Source: Leisingera sp. ANG-M1 (lineage in GTDB: Bacteria; Pseudomonadota; Alphaproteobacteria; Rhodobacterales; Rhodobacteraceae). Taken from it: 63,967 nt of DNA. The DNA is taken from contig NZ_JWLC01000010.1 of the NCBI RefSeq assembly GCF_000813745.1, positions 1-63,967 on the forward strand. Reading direction: 5' to 3'. This document shows, piece by piece, positions 10,165-19,706 of the stretch (position 1 is its first letter; every line of letters starts with the position of its first letter). Below the pieces are notes generated by a model, which saw nothing but the letters and a program-made list of their open reading frames with translations, made no database searches and was not told where the DNA came from. The position numbers and the translations under genes were made by a program.

Positions 10165-10640
10165 TGGCAGATGCAAGCTTTGATGACGGCCGCGAGGTTC
10201 CGCTGAATCTGGGCGCACTGGAGGCAAATGACCTCGAGGTGCTGTCTTCTCTTCTGCAAGATGCGGTGTTCCCGGTGACTGAAATGAGCTGGCGCGCCTC
10301 CGAGCGCCGCTTTGCCCTGCTGCTGAACCGGTTCCGCTGGGAGGACCGCGACGCTGCCGAGCGCCGCGGCCGCGCTTATGAGCGGGTGCAGTCGCTTCTG
10401 GTGGTGAACAATGTGCTGGGCGTCGCCTCGCAGGGGGTGGACCGCAAGGACACTGATCTGATTCTGTCGCTGCTTTCGGTCAGCTTCGAGCCGGGCGAAG
10501 ACGGCGCCGGCCATGTGCTGCTCACCCTGGCCGGCGATGGCGCCCTGCGGCTGTCGGTCGAGGCGCTGGAGGTTTCGGTGCGTGACGTGACCCGTCCCTA
10601 CCGCGCGCCCTCGGGCCAGGCCCCGGACCACGGAGCCTGA
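10164..10640 (+). CDS. DUF2948 family protein
   Basis: 158 residues, soluble, no catalytic motif recognised. Position (directly after murA, ahead of hisD) and sequence features such as FPVTEMSWR and RFRWED match the DUF2948 family, conserved beside these genes in alphaproteobacteria. The ATG at 10164 overlaps the murA stop; the adjacent GTG at 10161 is an alternative. Function unknown. Confidence 0.85.
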   Translation: MADASFDDGREVPLNLGALEANDLEVLSSLLQDAVFPVTEMSWRASERRFALLLNRFRWEDRDAAERRGRAYERVQSLLVVNNVLGVASQGVDRKDTDLILSLLSVSFEPGEDGAGHVLLTLAGDGALRLSVEALEVSVRDVTRPYRAPSGQAPDHGA

Positions 10641-10643
10641 CCG

Positions 10644-11159
10644 GTGCAGAACAAGCGCGGCATTTCTCAGGCCTTTGCCCCTGTTGCCGTGCCGCAGCTG
10701 CAGATCCGTCCAGCCACTGTCTTTGACGTCTTTGACATGAGCCGCGTCCTTATCTCGTCAATCCGTGATCTCTGCAAAGCCGATCATGATGGGGATGCGG
10801 CCCGGATCGCCGAATGGACTGCAGATAAGAGCCCGGAGCGGATCCGCACCTGGATCGAAGGCCCTGGGCGCTACTGGCTGGCAGAGCTCGGCGGGGCCGT
10901 GGCAGGTGTCGGCGGGCTGAATTCCAAGGGGGCAATCTCCTTGCTGTACGTTGCGCCTGAAGTGGCCGGGCAAGGCGCCGGGACTGCTTTGCTGGCGCAT
11001 CTCGAATCGGAGCTTCTGAAAAGCGGCTGCAGTGAAGGGCGCCTGAACGCGACCGGCACCGCTTTGGAATTCTACCAGGCCAATGGCTGGCAGCGGGACG
11101 GGGCACCCGTGAACTTTTGTGGCACTCCCTGCTTGCCGATGCACAAACACCTCGATTGA
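10644..11159 (+). CDS. GNAT family N-acetyltransferase
   Basis: 171 residues starting at a GTG three bases after the DUF2948 stop. The acetyl-CoA-binding stretch is visible as LYVAPEVAGQGAGTALLAHLE (motif A, Q/RxxGxG/A form). The C-terminal ALEFYQANGWQRDG is the usual GNAT motif B. Substrate unknown. It is followed by a dispersed-repeat copy (11165–11240) before hisD. Confidence 0.88.
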   Translation: MQNKRGISQAFAPVAVPQLQIRPATVFDVFDMSRVLISSIRDLCKADHDGDAARIAEWTADKSPERIRTWIEGPGRYWLAELGGAVAGVGGLNSKGAISLLYVAPEVAGQGAGTALLAHLESELLKSGCSEGRLNATGTALEFYQANGWQRDGAPVNFCGTPCLPMHKHLD

Positions 11160-11164
11160 AAATC

Positions 11165-11240
11165 CTGCCTGCCGCTTCTTTCTGGCCGAAATAATCCGGG
11201 GTGCATTGGCCGCCAGGCCAAGAGGGGCAGCGTCCCTGCC
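11165..11240 (-). repeat. Dispersed intergenic repeat, copy A (inverted)
   Basis: Read on the minus strand, a GC-rich head containing GCTGCCCC is followed by CCCCGGATTATTTCGGCC and then AGAAAGAAG. The same head-plus-core arrangement recurs at 12629–12700, 17985–18040 and 47350–47410. It sits just after the GNAT stop codon. Confidence 0.6.
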
Positions 11241-11322
11241 TTGCGTCCAATTGCACCGCTTGCTGCCATAATTCTTGAGGCTCTGCGCCCATAGGGCTAT
11301 GCGGAGGCCAAAGGAGATCCCG

Positions 11323-12624
11323 ATGCCGCAGTTTCTGAACACCGCCGATTCTGATTTTGAGCAGGCCTTCACCACGCTCTTGGGCGCCAAGCGCGAGGAC
11401 AGCCCGGATGTGGATGCCATTGTTGCCGGGATCATCGACGACGTGCGCAGCCGCGGCGATGCAGCGCTGGTGGAGCTGACCGCGAAGTTCGACCGGCTGG
11501 AACTGGACGCCACCCAGCTCCGGTTCACCGATGCCGAGGTGGATGCGGCCATCGCCACAGTCTCCGCCGAAGAACGCGCAGCGCTGGAGTTGGCGGCGGA
11601 ACGCATCCGCGCTTATCACACGCGCCAAATGCCGGAAGATGCGCAATGGACCGACGAGAGCGGCGCCACGCTGGGCTGGCGCTGGTCGGCGGTTTCCGCC
11701 GCGGGCCTGTATGTGCCGGGCGGGCTGGCGTCTTATCCCTCTTCGGTGCTGATGAATGCCATTCCGGCAAAGGTGGCAGGTGTCGAACGGCTGGCGATCA
11801 CCGTGCCAACCCCGGACGGGCAGATCAACCCGCTGGTGCTGCTGGCGGCAAGGCTGTCCGGCGTTGATGAAATCTACCGCGTCGGCGGCGCCCAGGCAGT
11901 GGCGGCGCTGGCCTATGGCACCGAAAGCATCGCGCCGGTGGACAAGATCACCGGCCCGGGCAATGCCTTTGTGGCTGCCGCCAAGCGCCGGGTGTTCGGC
12001 AAGGTCGGCATCGACATGATTGCAGGCCCTTCGGAAATCCTGGTGATTGCCGGCAAGGACAACAACCCGGACTGGATCGCGCTCGACCTGATGAGCCAGG
12101 CCGAGCATGACGAAAGCGCTCAGTCGATCCTGATCACCGATGATGAAGGATTCGGCCGCGCGGTTGCTGAAGCCGTGGACAAGCGGCTGGAAACGCTGGA
12201 ACGCCGCGCCATTGCCGGTGCCTCCTGGCGCGACTTCGGTGCGGTGATTACCGTGCGCGATCTGGATGAGGCAGCCGCACTGTCCAACCGGGTGGCGCCT
12301 GAGCACTTGGAGCTCTGTGTTGCGGACCCGGTTGCTTTGAGCGAAAAGACCGTCCACGCCGGTGCCATCTTCCTGGGCCAGTATACTCCAGAGGCCATTG
12401 GCGATTACGTCGGCGGCCCCAACCACGTGCTGCCGACGGCGCGTTCGGCGCGGTTCTCCTCCGGTCTTTCGGTGATGGATTTCCTCAAGCGCACGACGCT
12501 GAGCCAGATGACCCCGGCGGCGCTTCAGGCAATTGGCCCGGCGGCGGAGGTGCTGGCAAACAGCGAGAGCCTGGAGGCGCATGGGCTGTCGGTCACGGCC
12601 CGGCTGGATGCGCTGAACGGCTGA
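11323..12624 (+). CDS. hisD: Histidinol dehydrogenase
   Basis: Zn-dependent enzyme doing the last two steps of histidine synthesis (L-histidinol to L-histidine with 2 NAD+). 433 residues from the ATG at 11323, which has a strong AAGGAG at 11311–11316. Signatures: [42 protein letters not shown], the AEHDESAQS metal/catalytic region, and the C-terminal GGPNHVLPT. No other his genes are adjacent, as usual for this alphaproteobacterial block. Confidence 0.97.
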   Translation: MPQFLNTADSDFEQAFTTLLGAKREDSPDVDAIVAGIIDDVRSRGDAALVELTAKFDRLELDATQLRFTDAEVDAAIATVSAEERAALELAAERIRAYHTRQMPEDAQWTDESGATLGWRWSAVSAAGLYVPGGLASYPSSVLMNAIPAKVAGVERLAITVPTPDGQINPLVLLAARLSGVDEIYRVGGAQAVAALAYGTESIAPVDKITGPGNAFVAAAKRRVFGKVGIDMIAGPSEILVIAGKDNNPDWIALDLMSQAEHDESAQSILITDDEGFGRAVAEAVDKRLETLERRAIAGASWRDFGAVITVRDLDEAAALSNRVAPEHLELCVADPVALSEKTVHAGAIFLGQYTPEAIGDYVGGPNHVLPTARSARFSSGLSVMDFLKRTTLSQMTPAALQAIGPAAEVLANSESLEAHGLSVTARLDALNG

Positions 12625-12628
12625 GGCA

Positions 12629-12700
12629 GCAAGGGGCGCTGCCCCTCTGCGCGTGCCGCGCATTCACCCCGGGGTATTTGGGACCAGAAAGAAGCAGGGG
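12629..12700 (+). repeat. Dispersed intergenic repeat, copy B
   Basis: A hairpin head GGGGCGCTGCCCC is followed by the core CCCCGGGGTATTTGGGACC and AGAAAGAAG. It fills nearly the whole gap between the hisD stop and the convergent SDR stop. Confidence 0.65.
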
Positions 12701-12705
12701 GCCGT

Positions 12706-13464
12706 TCAGTAGTGGGCGGTATAGCCGCCATCCACGGCCAAGACTTGCCCGGTGATGTAGGACGCGGCTGGTGAGGCCAGGAATAGGATGGCGGGGGCCA
12801 GCTCTTCCGGTTCGCCCCAGCGGCCCAGACAGGTTGCGTTTTGCAGCTTTTCCAAAATGGCCGGGTCTGCCGCCGCGGCCAGGTTGGGGGCGGTCTTGAA
12901 GAAGCCGGGCGCGATGGCGTTCACAGTTATGCCCTTGGGACCAAGCTCTGCGGCCAGCGCCTTGGTCATGCCGTTGATGCCAGCCTTGGCGGTTGTATAG
13001 GCTGCGTCGCCGGCCTGGGCGATAAGGCCGGCAATGGACGAGATGTTGATTATGCGGCCGCAGCCCTTTGCCTCCATCTGTGCGGCGGCCAGCTGTGACA
13101 GGCGGAAGGGGGAGACCAAGTCAACCTCCCACAGTGATTGCAGGTCCGCGCGGGTGAATTCCTGCAGGCTGCGGCGGTCGCGCTGGCCAACGTTGTTGAC
13201 CAGGATGTTGAGCCCGCCGGCCGCGGCGATGCCTGCAAAGGCAGCGGCAGCGGCCTCTTCGTCAGCCACATCCAGCACCAGCGGATGGGCGGTGCCGGGC
13301 ATCCGGGCGAGGGCCTGCTCCACCCGGTCCTGGCTGCGCCCGTTGACCCAGACCTCGGCCCCGGCCCCGGCCAGCAGATGGGCGGCGGCGAAGCCGAGCC
13401 CGTCGGTTGAACCGGTCACCAGCGCCCGCTGACCTGCGAGGGAAAACTTTTCTAACCCTGTCAT
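12706..13464 (-). CDS. SDR family oxidoreductase (gluconate 5-dehydrogenase-like)
   Basis: Classical short-chain dehydrogenase of 252 residues. The NAD(P) site is [10 protein letters not shown] near the N-terminus, the NNVGQR segment follows, the catalytic Ser lies in [10 protein letters not shown], and the YTTAKAG motif supplies Tyr and Lys. The end [10 protein letters not shown] is typical. The start at 13464 is chosen because AGGAGAC lies just upstream; a longer frame to 13587 reads as non-coding. It is on the opposite strand to its neighbours, inserted between hisD and the UPF0262 gene. Confidence 0.9.
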   Translation of the reverse strand: MTGLEKFSLAGQRALVTGSTDGLGFAAAHLLAGAGAEVWVNGRSQDRVEQALARMPGTAHPLVLDVADEEAAAAAFAGIAAAGGLNILVNNVGQRDRRSLQEFTRADLQSLWEVDLVSPFRLSQLAAAQMEAKGCGRIINISSIAGLIAQAGDAAYTTAKAGINGMTKALAAELGPKGITVNAIAPGFFKTAPNLAAAADPAILEKLQNATCLGRWGEPEELAPAILFLASPAASYITGQVLAVDGGYTAHY

Positions 13465-13625
13465 CCGTGTGTCTCCTGCTGCGGGCAGGCTGGGCCTGCA
13501 GCGGCGGCCTGTCAACCACTGCCGCAAATGGCCTTTGCTTTGACGCCCCTTGCTGCATTGCCCCGGGCGCGGCGGTGCGATACTCATGGCCGGACGCCTT
13601 TCGCGCAGATCAGAGACAAAGACCC

Positions 13626-14105
13626 ATGAGCCGCATCAGCCAGATCGAATTGGACGACCGCAACCTGCCGCCGCCGACGCCGGAAATCGAGCAGGAGCGC
13701 AAGGTGGCGATTTATGATCTGATCGAAGAGAACAGTTTTACGCTGCCGTCCCGTGATGGGCGCGAGCTGCCTGCTGGCCCGTACCATCTGGGGCTGGCGA
13801 TCCGCGACAAACGGCTGGTCTTTGATATCAGCACCGAAGGCGGCGAGAAGGCGGCAGAATTCCACCTGTCGCTGTCGCCCTTCCGGCAGGTGGTCAAGGA
13901 CTACTACCAGATTTGCGAGAGCTATTTTACTGCGGTGAAGACCATGCCGCCCAGCCAGATTGAGACCATAGATATGGCCCGCCGCGGCATCCACAACGAG
14001 GGCAGCCGGGTGCTGCAGGAGCGGCTGGAAGGCAAGGCTGAGGTCGACACCGACACAGCCCGCCGTCTGTTCACCCTGATCTGCGTATTGCATTTCGGAG
14101 GCTGA
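13626..14105 (+). CDS. UPF0262 family protein
   Basis: 159 residues starting [11 protein letters not shown]. Size and position (between hisD and a low-molecular-weight phosphatase) match UPF0262, a conserved alphaproteobacterial family of unknown function. Visible features are the acidic N-terminus, YDLIEENSF, and a C-terminal helix ending at a phosphatase gene 3 bp away. A longer in-frame extension upstream overlaps the SDR promoter and is rejected. Confidence 0.88.
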   Translation: MSRISQIELDDRNLPPPTPEIEQERKVAIYDLIEENSFTLPSRDGRELPAGPYHLGLAIRDKRLVFDISTEGGEKAAEFHLSLSPFRQVVKDYYQICESYFTAVKTMPPSQIETIDMARRGIHNEGSRVLQERLEGKAEVDTDTARRLFTLICVLHFGG

Positions 14106-14108
14106 CGC

Positions 14109-14567
14109 GTGGAGGAGCTGCCGCAGTCCATCCTGTTCTGTTGCGACCACAATTCGGTCCGTTCGCCCATGGCCGAGGGCATCATGAAAAAATTCTATGG
14201 CACCGGCACCTATGTGCAGTCCGCCGGTGTCAAGAACGACATGGAGATCGACGGCTTTTCGATCTCGGTCTGCCAGGAGATCGGGGTGGAGCTGTCACGC
14301 CACCGTTCGCGCTCGTTCGACGAGATGGAGCGCTGGGGCGATGACCTGTCGTCCTTTGACTTGGTGGTGGCCCTGTCGCCCGCCAGCCAGCGGCGGGCGC
14401 TGGAACTCACCCGGTTTTTCCACCTGGATGTCGAATATTGGCCGATTATGGACCCAACCGGGCTCGGCGAGACGCGCGATGCCAAGCTAGACAGCTACAG
14501 GCAAAGCCGTGACCAAATCATCCAGCACCTGATCAAGCGCTGGGGCGAACCGACGGAGAGATCATGA
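14109..14567 (+). CDS. Low-molecular-weight phosphotyrosine phosphatase/arsenate reductase-type protein
   Basis: 152 residues from a GTG three bases after UPF0262. The P-loop is FCCDHNSVRSPMAEG: the usual LMW-PTP pattern CxxNxxRSPMAE with one extra residue between Cys and the Asn. The general-acid Asp loop appears as IMDPTGLGE. It may act as a tyrosine phosphatase or a thioredoxin-linked reductase; sequence does not decide. Its stop overlaps the next start (ATGA). Confidence 0.85.
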   Translation: MEELPQSILFCCDHNSVRSPMAEGIMKKFYGTGTYVQSAGVKNDMEIDGFSISVCQEIGVELSRHRSRSFDEMERWGDDLSSFDLVVALSPASQRRALELTRFFHLDVEYWPIMDPTGLGETRDAKLDSYRQSRDQIIQHLIKRWGEPTERS

Positions 14568-14959
14568 CCGAGACCATTCAGCGTTATTTCGCAGCCTTCA
14601 ATGCAGGCGACACCGATGCCATGCTGGACTGCCTGGACGAGCAGATTGCCCACCACGTGAACGAGGGGCAGATCCGCGTGGGCAAAGAGAATTTTGCCGA
14701 TTTCTGCGCCCATATGAGCCGCTGCTACAAAGAAGAGCTGACCGATATGGTGATTTTCTCGGCAGAGAACGGCACCCGTGCCGCGGCCGAGTTCATCGTG
14801 AACGGCACCTACCTGCAGACCGATGAAGGCCTGCCGGACGCCAATGGCCAGACCTACCGCCTGCCGGGCGGGTCGTTCTTTGAGCTGAAGGACGGCAAGA
14901 TTTCCCGCGTGACCACCTATTACAACCTGGCGGACTGGATCGCCCAGGTCTCCAAGTAA
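14564..14959 (+). CDS. NTF2-like/ketosteroid isomerase-related protein
   Basis: 131 residues with the SnoaL/NTF2-like pattern: IQRYFAAFNAGDTDAMLDCL at the N-terminus, then FADFCAHM and a C-terminal GGSFFELKDGKISRVTTYYN. Such cone-shaped folds bind small hydrophobic ligands or act as isomerases. Translationally coupled at both ends (ATGA with the phosphatase, TAATG with the GNAT). Confidence 0.85.
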   Translation: MTETIQRYFAAFNAGDTDAMLDCLDEQIAHHVNEGQIRVGKENFADFCAHMSRCYKEELTDMVIFSAENGTRAAAEFIVNGTYLQTDEGLPDANGQTYRLPGGSFFELKDGKISRVTTYYNLADWIAQVSK

Positions 14960-15546
14960 TGGCAATCCGGGTTGAGGCCATGACTGGCGCGGCGCTGGAA
15001 GCCGCGCTGGACGATGTGGCGCGCCTGCGCATCGCGGTGTTCCGGTCCTGGCCGTATCTTTATGACGGCGACCTGGAGTATGAGCGGGAATACCTGCAAA
15101 GCTACCGTGACAGCGAACGGGCAGTCGTCGTTGGTGCGTTTGACGGCGAGACGCTGGTTGGCGCCTCCACCGGTGCGCCTCTGGCGGATCACGCCGATGA
15201 CTTCGCGGCTGCGTTCGACGGGACGGGCATTGATCTGACGCAGGTATTCTACTGCGCCGAATCCGTGCTGCTGCCGGAATACCGCGGCCATGGCGTCGGG
15301 CACGGCTTCTTCGATGCCCGCGAAGCCCACGCCCGCCAGCACGGGTTTGCAAAAACCGCCTTTTGCGGTGTGCAGCGCCCGGCGGACCATCCGCTGCGGC
15401 CGGACACCTACGCGCCGCTGGATCCCTTCTGGCGCAAGCGCGGCTATGAACCGCTGGAAGGCGCCATTGCCCATTTCTCCTGGAAAGATGTGGATCAGGT
15501 GGAAGAGACGCAGAAGCCGCTGCAGTTCTGGATCCGCGATCTGTAA
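14959..15546 (+). CDS. GNAT family N-acetyltransferase
   Basis: 195 residues. The acetyl-CoA-binding signature is AESVLLPEYRGHGVGHGFFD (RGxGxG form), followed by a C-terminal WRKRGYEPLEG. Overlaps the preceding stop by one base and is followed immediately by a strong terminator, so it ends the operon begun by UPF0262. Substrate unknown. Confidence 0.88.
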   Translation: MAIRVEAMTGAALEAALDDVARLRIAVFRSWPYLYDGDLEYEREYLQSYRDSERAVVVGAFDGETLVGASTGAPLADHADDFAAAFDGTGIDLTQVFYCAESVLLPEYRGHGVGHGFFDAREAHARQHGFAKTAFCGVQRPADHPLRPDTYAPLDPFWRKRGYEPLEGAIAHFSWKDVDQVEETQKPLQFWIRDL

Positions 15547-15549
15547 GGC

Positions 15550-15577
15550 AAACAGGCGCTCAAGCAAGCGCCTGTTT
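15550..15577. terminator. Bidirectional intrinsic terminator
   Basis: An 11-bp perfect stem AAACAGGCGCT/AGCGCCTGTTT with a 6-nt loop, flanked by A on one side and T on the other, so it can end both the GNAT operon (+) and the convergent coiled-coil gene (-). Confidence 0.85.
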
Positions 15578-15586
15578 CTATGAGCG

Positions 15587-16507
15587 TCACACGCCTTCGG
15601 GGCGGGCGGTCTGCAGCTCTTCCAGCGCGATTTTCTGCTGGGTGGCGTAGAGCTTCACGGAATCCCGGGCATCGTCAAAGGTGCGCTTGGCCGCTGTCAC
15701 TGCCCGGCCGGCAGCAACATATTCCTTCTTGTTGTAGTCTTCCTGTTTGAACTGCTTGTAGTTCTCGGCCAGCTCCTTGAACAGCTTGGGCAGGGCGGCT
15801 TTCACGTTCTTTGCGTGCGCGTCGATCTTGAATGATTTGGTCAGGTCGCGGATGCCCTTGTCGGCCTGCGCTTCGATCTTGGATTGGTCCGAGCCTTCCT
15901 TGTTGTAAGCGGTCTTCCAGGCTTTCTGGATTGCCTCCAGCTTGTCCAGCGCGGCGTTCACATCCTTGGAGATGTCGAGGCAGGCGGCCTCGATCTTCCT
16001 GGCGCGCACCTCGGCTGCCTTGATCTCCTTGAGGATCAGCTTGCGGGTGGCCTCATGCTCTTTCTTGAGCTTGGCCAGGTGTTTGTCCGTTTCTTCGTTT
16101 TCTTTTTCGACCTTCAGCTGCTGTGCCATCTGCTTTTGTTTGATCTTGTCCGCATTGCGGGCCAGTTCGGCGGCGGCATTCTCGCGTTTCTCGATCAGTT
16201 TGCCATAGGCGAGGCACAGCTCCTTGCTGTGCGACTGCAGCTTGCCGCATTTGCCGCGTGCCTTCAGCATCGCATTGGCGAGCATGCTGAAGGCCTGGAC
16301 GATCTCTGGCATCTTGTCCAAATCCGCCTTGGCCGGATCACCGGACGGCGGTACTCCCAGTTTCTCCAGCAGATCCATGTACTTGCCCACGCCGCTGCCC
16401 TTGCAAGCGCCGGCCCGGTATTCCCGCCAGAATTTGGTGCGGAAGCCTTTCTTGGGGAGGTCGGCAATAACGCCCTTCAGGTTCTTGTCGTCAAGTTTGG
16501 TCGCCAA
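15587..16507 (-). CDS. Coiled-coil protein of unknown function
   Basis: 306 residues, highly charged (Lys/Glu/Ala-rich). It has no signal peptide or membrane helix. Residues ~85–290 look like long helices with heptad character (for example KVEKENEETDKHLAKLKKEH). Three Cys lie in the first ~115 residues (one in ACKGSG, one in RGKCGKL, one in ELCLAYG). I recognise no family. It is a single-gene unit between a terminator and a divergent nitrilase-like gene, and it interrupts the otherwise conserved UPF0262–phosphatase–infA order. Confidence 0.75.
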   Translation of the reverse strand: MATKLDDKNLKGVIADLPKKGFRTKFWREYRAGACKGSGVGKYMDLLEKLGVPPSGDPAKADLDKMPEIVQAFSMLANAMLKARGKCGKLQSHSKELCLAYGKLIEKRENAAAELARNADKIKQKQMAQQLKVEKENEETDKHLAKLKKEHEATRKLILKEIKAAEVRARKIEAACLDISKDVNAALDKLEAIQKAWKTAYNKEGSDQSKIEAQADKGIRDLTKSFKIDAHAKNVKAALPKLFKELAENYKQFKQEDYNKKEYVAAGRAVTAAKRTFDDARDSVKLYATQQKIALEELQTARPEGV

Positions 16508-16746
16508 GGGAGTGGTCCTCTTTGAGAAAATGAACTGAGTGGATGCTTTGGAGAATGGCCAAGGAGCCGGGTTTCACCAAGATGAAACGCGGTGCACAGG
16601 AAATTCCGTTGCAAAAATGCGATCCGATGTAGGGGCGGTTAAGCCGGGGGTGAAACTGCCGGCTGATAAAGATCTGCAGCCGTCTTGCGCAGGGGCGCGT
16701 TGCAGGGCAAAGCTGCTGCTGCCTGCAGAATTGGAGGAACGCGAAC

Positions 16747-17625
16747 ATGAAAATCGCCACCGCTGCATATCCGCTCGACTGGCTTGAAAGCTGGGCGCAG
16801 TATGAAGACAAGCTTGCTGCCTGGGTCGGGGAGGCTGCGGGCAACGGGGCAGATCTGCTGGTGTTCCCGGAATACGGCGCGATGGAGCTGTCGACCCTGG
16901 ATGGCGCCGCGGTTGCCGGCGATCTGGAGCAATCGATCCATTCGGTGTCGGAGAAAATGGAAGATGCTGCCGCCTTGCATCTGAAGCTGGCAGCCGAGTA
17001 CGGCGTGCATATCCTGGGTGCTTCGGCGCCGGTCAACAGCGGGCTGGCGCGGCCGGTCAACCGGGCGGAGTTCTATACGCCCAGCGGCATCCGGGATCAT
17101 CAGGACAAACAGATCATGACCCGCTTCGAACGCGAGGAGTGGGATATCGCGGGCGGCGGCCCGCTTAAGATATTTGACACAGCCCTGGGCAGAATCGGGG
17201 TGCTGATCTGTTATGACAGCGAGTTCCCGCTTTTGGGCCGGGCATTGGCCGAAGCGGATGTGATTCTTGTCCCTTCCTGCACCGAGGCGCTGGCGGGCTA
17301 TTGGCGCGTACGCATCGGCGCTATGTCGCGGGCGCTGGAAAACCAGTGCGTCACCGCGATGGCCTCGATCGTGGGGGGCAATGAATGGTCGGAGGCAGTG
17401 GACATGAACACCGGCATGGGCGGTATTTTCGGCCCGCCTGACAAGGGGTTCCCAGGAACCGGGGTGCTCGCTGAAGGGCAGTTGAACCAGCGGGGCTGGA
17501 CCTATGCCGAGGCGGAACTGGACAGAATTGCCCATGTGCGGACTGATGGCGGGGTGCTGAACCGGCTGCATTGGGAGGAGCAAATGCCGCGGGTGAAATC
17601 CGTCACAAAAGCCGTGTTATCCTGA
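16747..17625 (+). CDS. Carbon-nitrogen hydrolase (nitrilase superfamily)
   Basis: 292 residues with the Glu–Lys–Cys catalytic triad: Glu in LVFPEYGAMEL, Lys in HQDKQIMTRFE, and Cys in GVLICYDSEFPLLGR. This indicates an amidase or nitrilase acting on a small amide; the Cys context CYDSEFP is typical of the amidase branches. GGAGGAAC sits 5 bp before the ATG. Divergent from the coiled-coil gene with a 239-bp shared promoter region. Ends 83 bp before infA. Confidence 0.9.
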   Translation: MKIATAAYPLDWLESWAQYEDKLAAWVGEAAGNGADLLVFPEYGAMELSTLDGAAVAGDLEQSIHSVSEKMEDAAALHLKLAAEYGVHILGASAPVNSGLARPVNRAEFYTPSGIRDHQDKQIMTRFEREEWDIAGGGPLKIFDTALGRIGVLICYDSEFPLLGRALAEADVILVPSCTEALAGYWRVRIGAMSRALENQCVTAMASIVGGNEWSEAVDMNTGMGGIFGPPDKGFPGTGVLAEGQLNQRGWTYAEAELDRIAHVRTDGGVLNRLHWEEQMPRVKSVTKAVLS

Positions 17626-17671
17626 TTGAGCCCTTGAAATATTGGGAAAATGCCCCCATTTAAGCGCACGT

Positions 17672-17686
17672 CCCGCAGTTTGCGGG
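17672..17686 (+). other. Hairpin in the infA 5' leader
   Basis: CCCGCA/TGCGGG with a 3-nt loop, flanked by ACGT on both sides (17668–17671 and 17690–17693), ~20 bp before infA. It could be an attenuator or end of the upstream transcript; no T-run is seen. Confidence 0.35.
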
Positions 17687-17708
17687 GAAACGTAATGATG
17701 GAGACAAC

Positions 17709-17927
17709 ATGGCCAAGGAAGATACGCTCGAATTTCCCGGTGTCGTGAAGGAACTCCTGCCTAATGCGACGTTTCGGGTCGAGCTGGAAAACGGCCATGA
17801 AATCATCGCACATACGGCAGGCAAGATGCGCAAGAACCGCATCCGTGTTCTGGCTGGCGACCGGGTCCAGGTGGAAATGACCCCCTATGACCTGACCAAG
17901 GGCCGGATCAACTACCGCTTTAAGTAA
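17709..17927 (+). CDS. infA: Translation initiation factor IF-1
   Basis: 72 residues forming a single OB fold; [20 protein letters not shown] at the start, [18 protein letters not shown] in the middle and [12 protein letters not shown] at the end are diagnostic. Essential initiation factor that occupies the ribosomal A-site. GGAGACA lies just upstream of the ATG, and a terminator follows 23 bp after the stop. Confidence 0.98.
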   Translation: MAKEDTLEFPGVVKELLPNATFRVELENGHEIIAHTAGKMRKNRIRVLAGDRVQVEMTPYDLTKGRINYRFK

Positions 17928-17950
17928 GCCGTTGATCTGACTGAATAAAC

Positions 17951-17980
17951 AAAGCCCGGCAGCGTGCCGGGCTTTTGTTT
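17951..17980 (+). terminator. Intrinsic terminator after infA
   Basis: Stem AAAGCCCGGCA/TGCCGGGCTTT (11 bp, 3-nt loop GCG) followed by TTTTGTTT. A textbook Rho-independent terminator. Confidence 0.92.
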
Positions 17981-17984
17981 TTGA

Positions 17985-18040
17985 AGCGGCCTTGCGGCCG
18001 CTGCCTCCGGCGGGGATATTTGGGGCAAGAGGAAAAGCCT
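17985..18040 (+). repeat. Dispersed intergenic repeat, copy C
   Basis: Head GCGGCCTTGCGGCCGC, then the core CCTCCGGCGGGGATATTTGG and GCAAGAGGAAAAG, between the infA terminator and maf. Matches copies A, B and D in layout. Confidence 0.6.
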
Positions 18041-18105
18041 TGGGGTGCTTCCGCGCGGGCGGCAGGCACTTTGAGCAAGGCGTAAAAAGGGAAGAGGGCC
18101 AAGGC

Positions 18106-18687
18106 ATGGCATTCATTCTGGGATCGGGCAGTCCGCGGCGGCTGCAGCTTCTGGCGCAGCTTGGGGTGCATCCCGACGAGGTGCGCCCGCCGGAAATCGA
18201 TGAAACACCGCTGAAAGGCGAGCTGCCGCGGGCCTATTGCGCCCGGGTGACGCGGGAAAAAACGCAGGCTGTCCCCGCGGGGACAGAAGATGTTGTTCTC
18301 TGCGCTGACACCACTGTTGCTTTGGGGCGCCGCATTCTGGGCAAGCCGCGCGATGCCGCCGAAGCTGCTGAGTTCCTGCTGGCGCTGTCCGGCCGCCGCC
18401 ACCGGGTGATTACGGCTGTAGCCGTGCGCCGCGGGGACCGGGTTTGGGAGAAGGACGTGGTCAGCCAGGTGAAGATGAAGAACCTCTCGGACCAGGAATT
18501 GAATGCCTATCTCGCGTCAGGGGACTGGGAAGGCAAGGCAGGCGCCTATGCCATCCAGGGGCCGGCGGGCGCGTTCATTCCCTGGATCAGCGGCTCGTTT
18601 ACCGGGATTGTCGGGCTGCCGCTTTCTGAGACCGCCAATCTTTTGCGCGCAGCCGGGCTGCCGCTCTATCAGGAGGCCGCCGCATGA
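18106..18687 (+). CDS. Maf family nucleotide pyrophosphatase
   Basis: 193 residues from the ATG at 18106. Maf proteins hydrolyse non-canonical or dTTP/UTP-type nucleotides to monophosphates. Motifs: [14 protein letters not shown] (phosphate binding), [12 protein letters not shown] and [12 protein letters not shown], and the C-terminal [17 protein letters not shown]. Overlaps the RNase gene by 4 bp (ATGA). Part of the conserved infA–maf–rng–yacG block. Confidence 0.94.
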   Translation: MAFILGSGSPRRLQLLAQLGVHPDEVRPPEIDETPLKGELPRAYCARVTREKTQAVPAGTEDVVLCADTTVALGRRILGKPRDAAEAAEFLLALSGRRHRVITAVAVRRGDRVWEKDVVSQVKMKNLSDQELNAYLASGDWEGKAGAYAIQGPAGAFIPWISGSFTGIVGLPLSETANLLRAAGLPLYQEAAA

Positions 18688-19706
18688 AGGGCCGCACCAT
18701 TATCCTTGACCATATCCAGAACCGTGAAGCTTCTGCCTTGATGGTGGACGGCAAGCTGGAAGATTTTCTGGTCGAGAGCGACGCGCCCGCGCTGGGCACC
18801 ATCTACCGCGCCCGCGCCGACCGGCCGGTGAAGGGGCAGGGGGGGATGTTCCTGACCACGCCCGACGGCCCGGCCTTTCTGCGCCAGGTCAAGGGCCTGG
18901 CGCCCGGGCAGATGATCCTGGTGCAGGTCTCCGGTTATGCCGAACCGGGCAAGGCCATTCCGGTGACCCAGAAGCTCCTGTTCAAGAGCCGCTATGCCAT
19001 TGTGACGCCTGAGGCGCCGGGGTTGAATATCTCGCGCAGCATCCGCGACGAGGACGAGCGCGACCGGTTGCTGGAGATCGCCCATGAGGAAATGGGAGAA
19101 TCTGGCTACGGTCTGATCCTGCGCTCAGCCTGTGCTGGAGCCGACAGCGAGGAGATCGCCGAGGATGTGGCGGCGATGGCATCTCTGGCTGCGCAGGTGA
19201 TGCAGGATGAGGGGGGGGAAGCCGAGGTGCTGGCGGAGGGCGATGGCCCGCATTTGCTCGCCTGGCGTGACTGGGTGGAACCAGCGGATGTGGAGCGCGA
19301 GCCCGGCGGGTTCGAACGGCTGGGGGTGCTGGATGCGCTCGACACGGCGCAAGGCATCCGCGAACCGCTGCCGGGAGGCGGGTTCCTGTTCATTGAGCCG
19401 ACCCGTGCGCTGGTGGCGGTGGATGTGAATACAGGAGCCGACACATCACTGGCAGCGGGTGTCAAGGCCAATATGGCCGCTGCCAAAATCTTGCCGCGTG
19501 CCTTGCGTGTCCGCGGCCTGGGCGGGCAGATCGTGCTGGATCTGGCGCCGATGCCGAAAAAAGACCGCCGCGGGTTTGAAACCGCTTTGCGCGCCGCGTT
19601 GCGGACTGATTCTGAAGAAACCGTTCTGGCGGGCTGGACCAACCTCGGCCATTACGAATTGCAGCGCAAACGGGGCCGTATCCCTCTGCGGGAGGTTTTG
19701 AAATGA
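18684..19706 (+). CDS. Ribonuclease E/G family protein (short form)
   Basis: 340 residues, shorter than classical RNase G (~490) and without the long C-terminal degradosome scaffold of RNase E. The metal-binding catalytic region is present: AVDVNTGAD (residues ~245) and [11 protein letters not shown]. The Zn-link CPxCxG is absent, and the N-terminal S1 segment is compact ([19 protein letters not shown]). The gene overlaps maf and yacG by 4 bp each. The short form is typical of this alphaproteobacterial locus; its RNA targets are unknown. Confidence 0.88.
   Translation: MKGRTIILDHIQNREASALMVDGKLEDFLVESDAPALGTIYRARADRPVKGQGGMFLTTPDGPAFLRQVKGLAPGQMILVQVSGYAEPGKAIPVTQKLLFKSRYAIVTPEAPGLNISRSIRDEDERDRLLEIAHEEMGESGYGLILRSACAGADSEEIAEDVAAMASLAAQVMQDEGGEAEVLAEGDGPHLLAWRDWVEPADVEREPGGFERLGVLDALDTAQGIREPLPGGGFLFIEPTRALVAVDVNTGADTSLAAGVKANMAAAKILPRALRVRGLGGQIVLDLAPMPKKDRRGFETALRAALRTDSEETVLAGWTNLGHYELQRKRGRIPLREVLK

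Noticed and set aside
10750-12663. 637-residue minus-strand open frame opposite hisD
   Set aside because: Antisense to hisD and the GNAT gene; Arg/Pro/His-rich reading of GC-rich coding DNA, no motif, no ribosome site.
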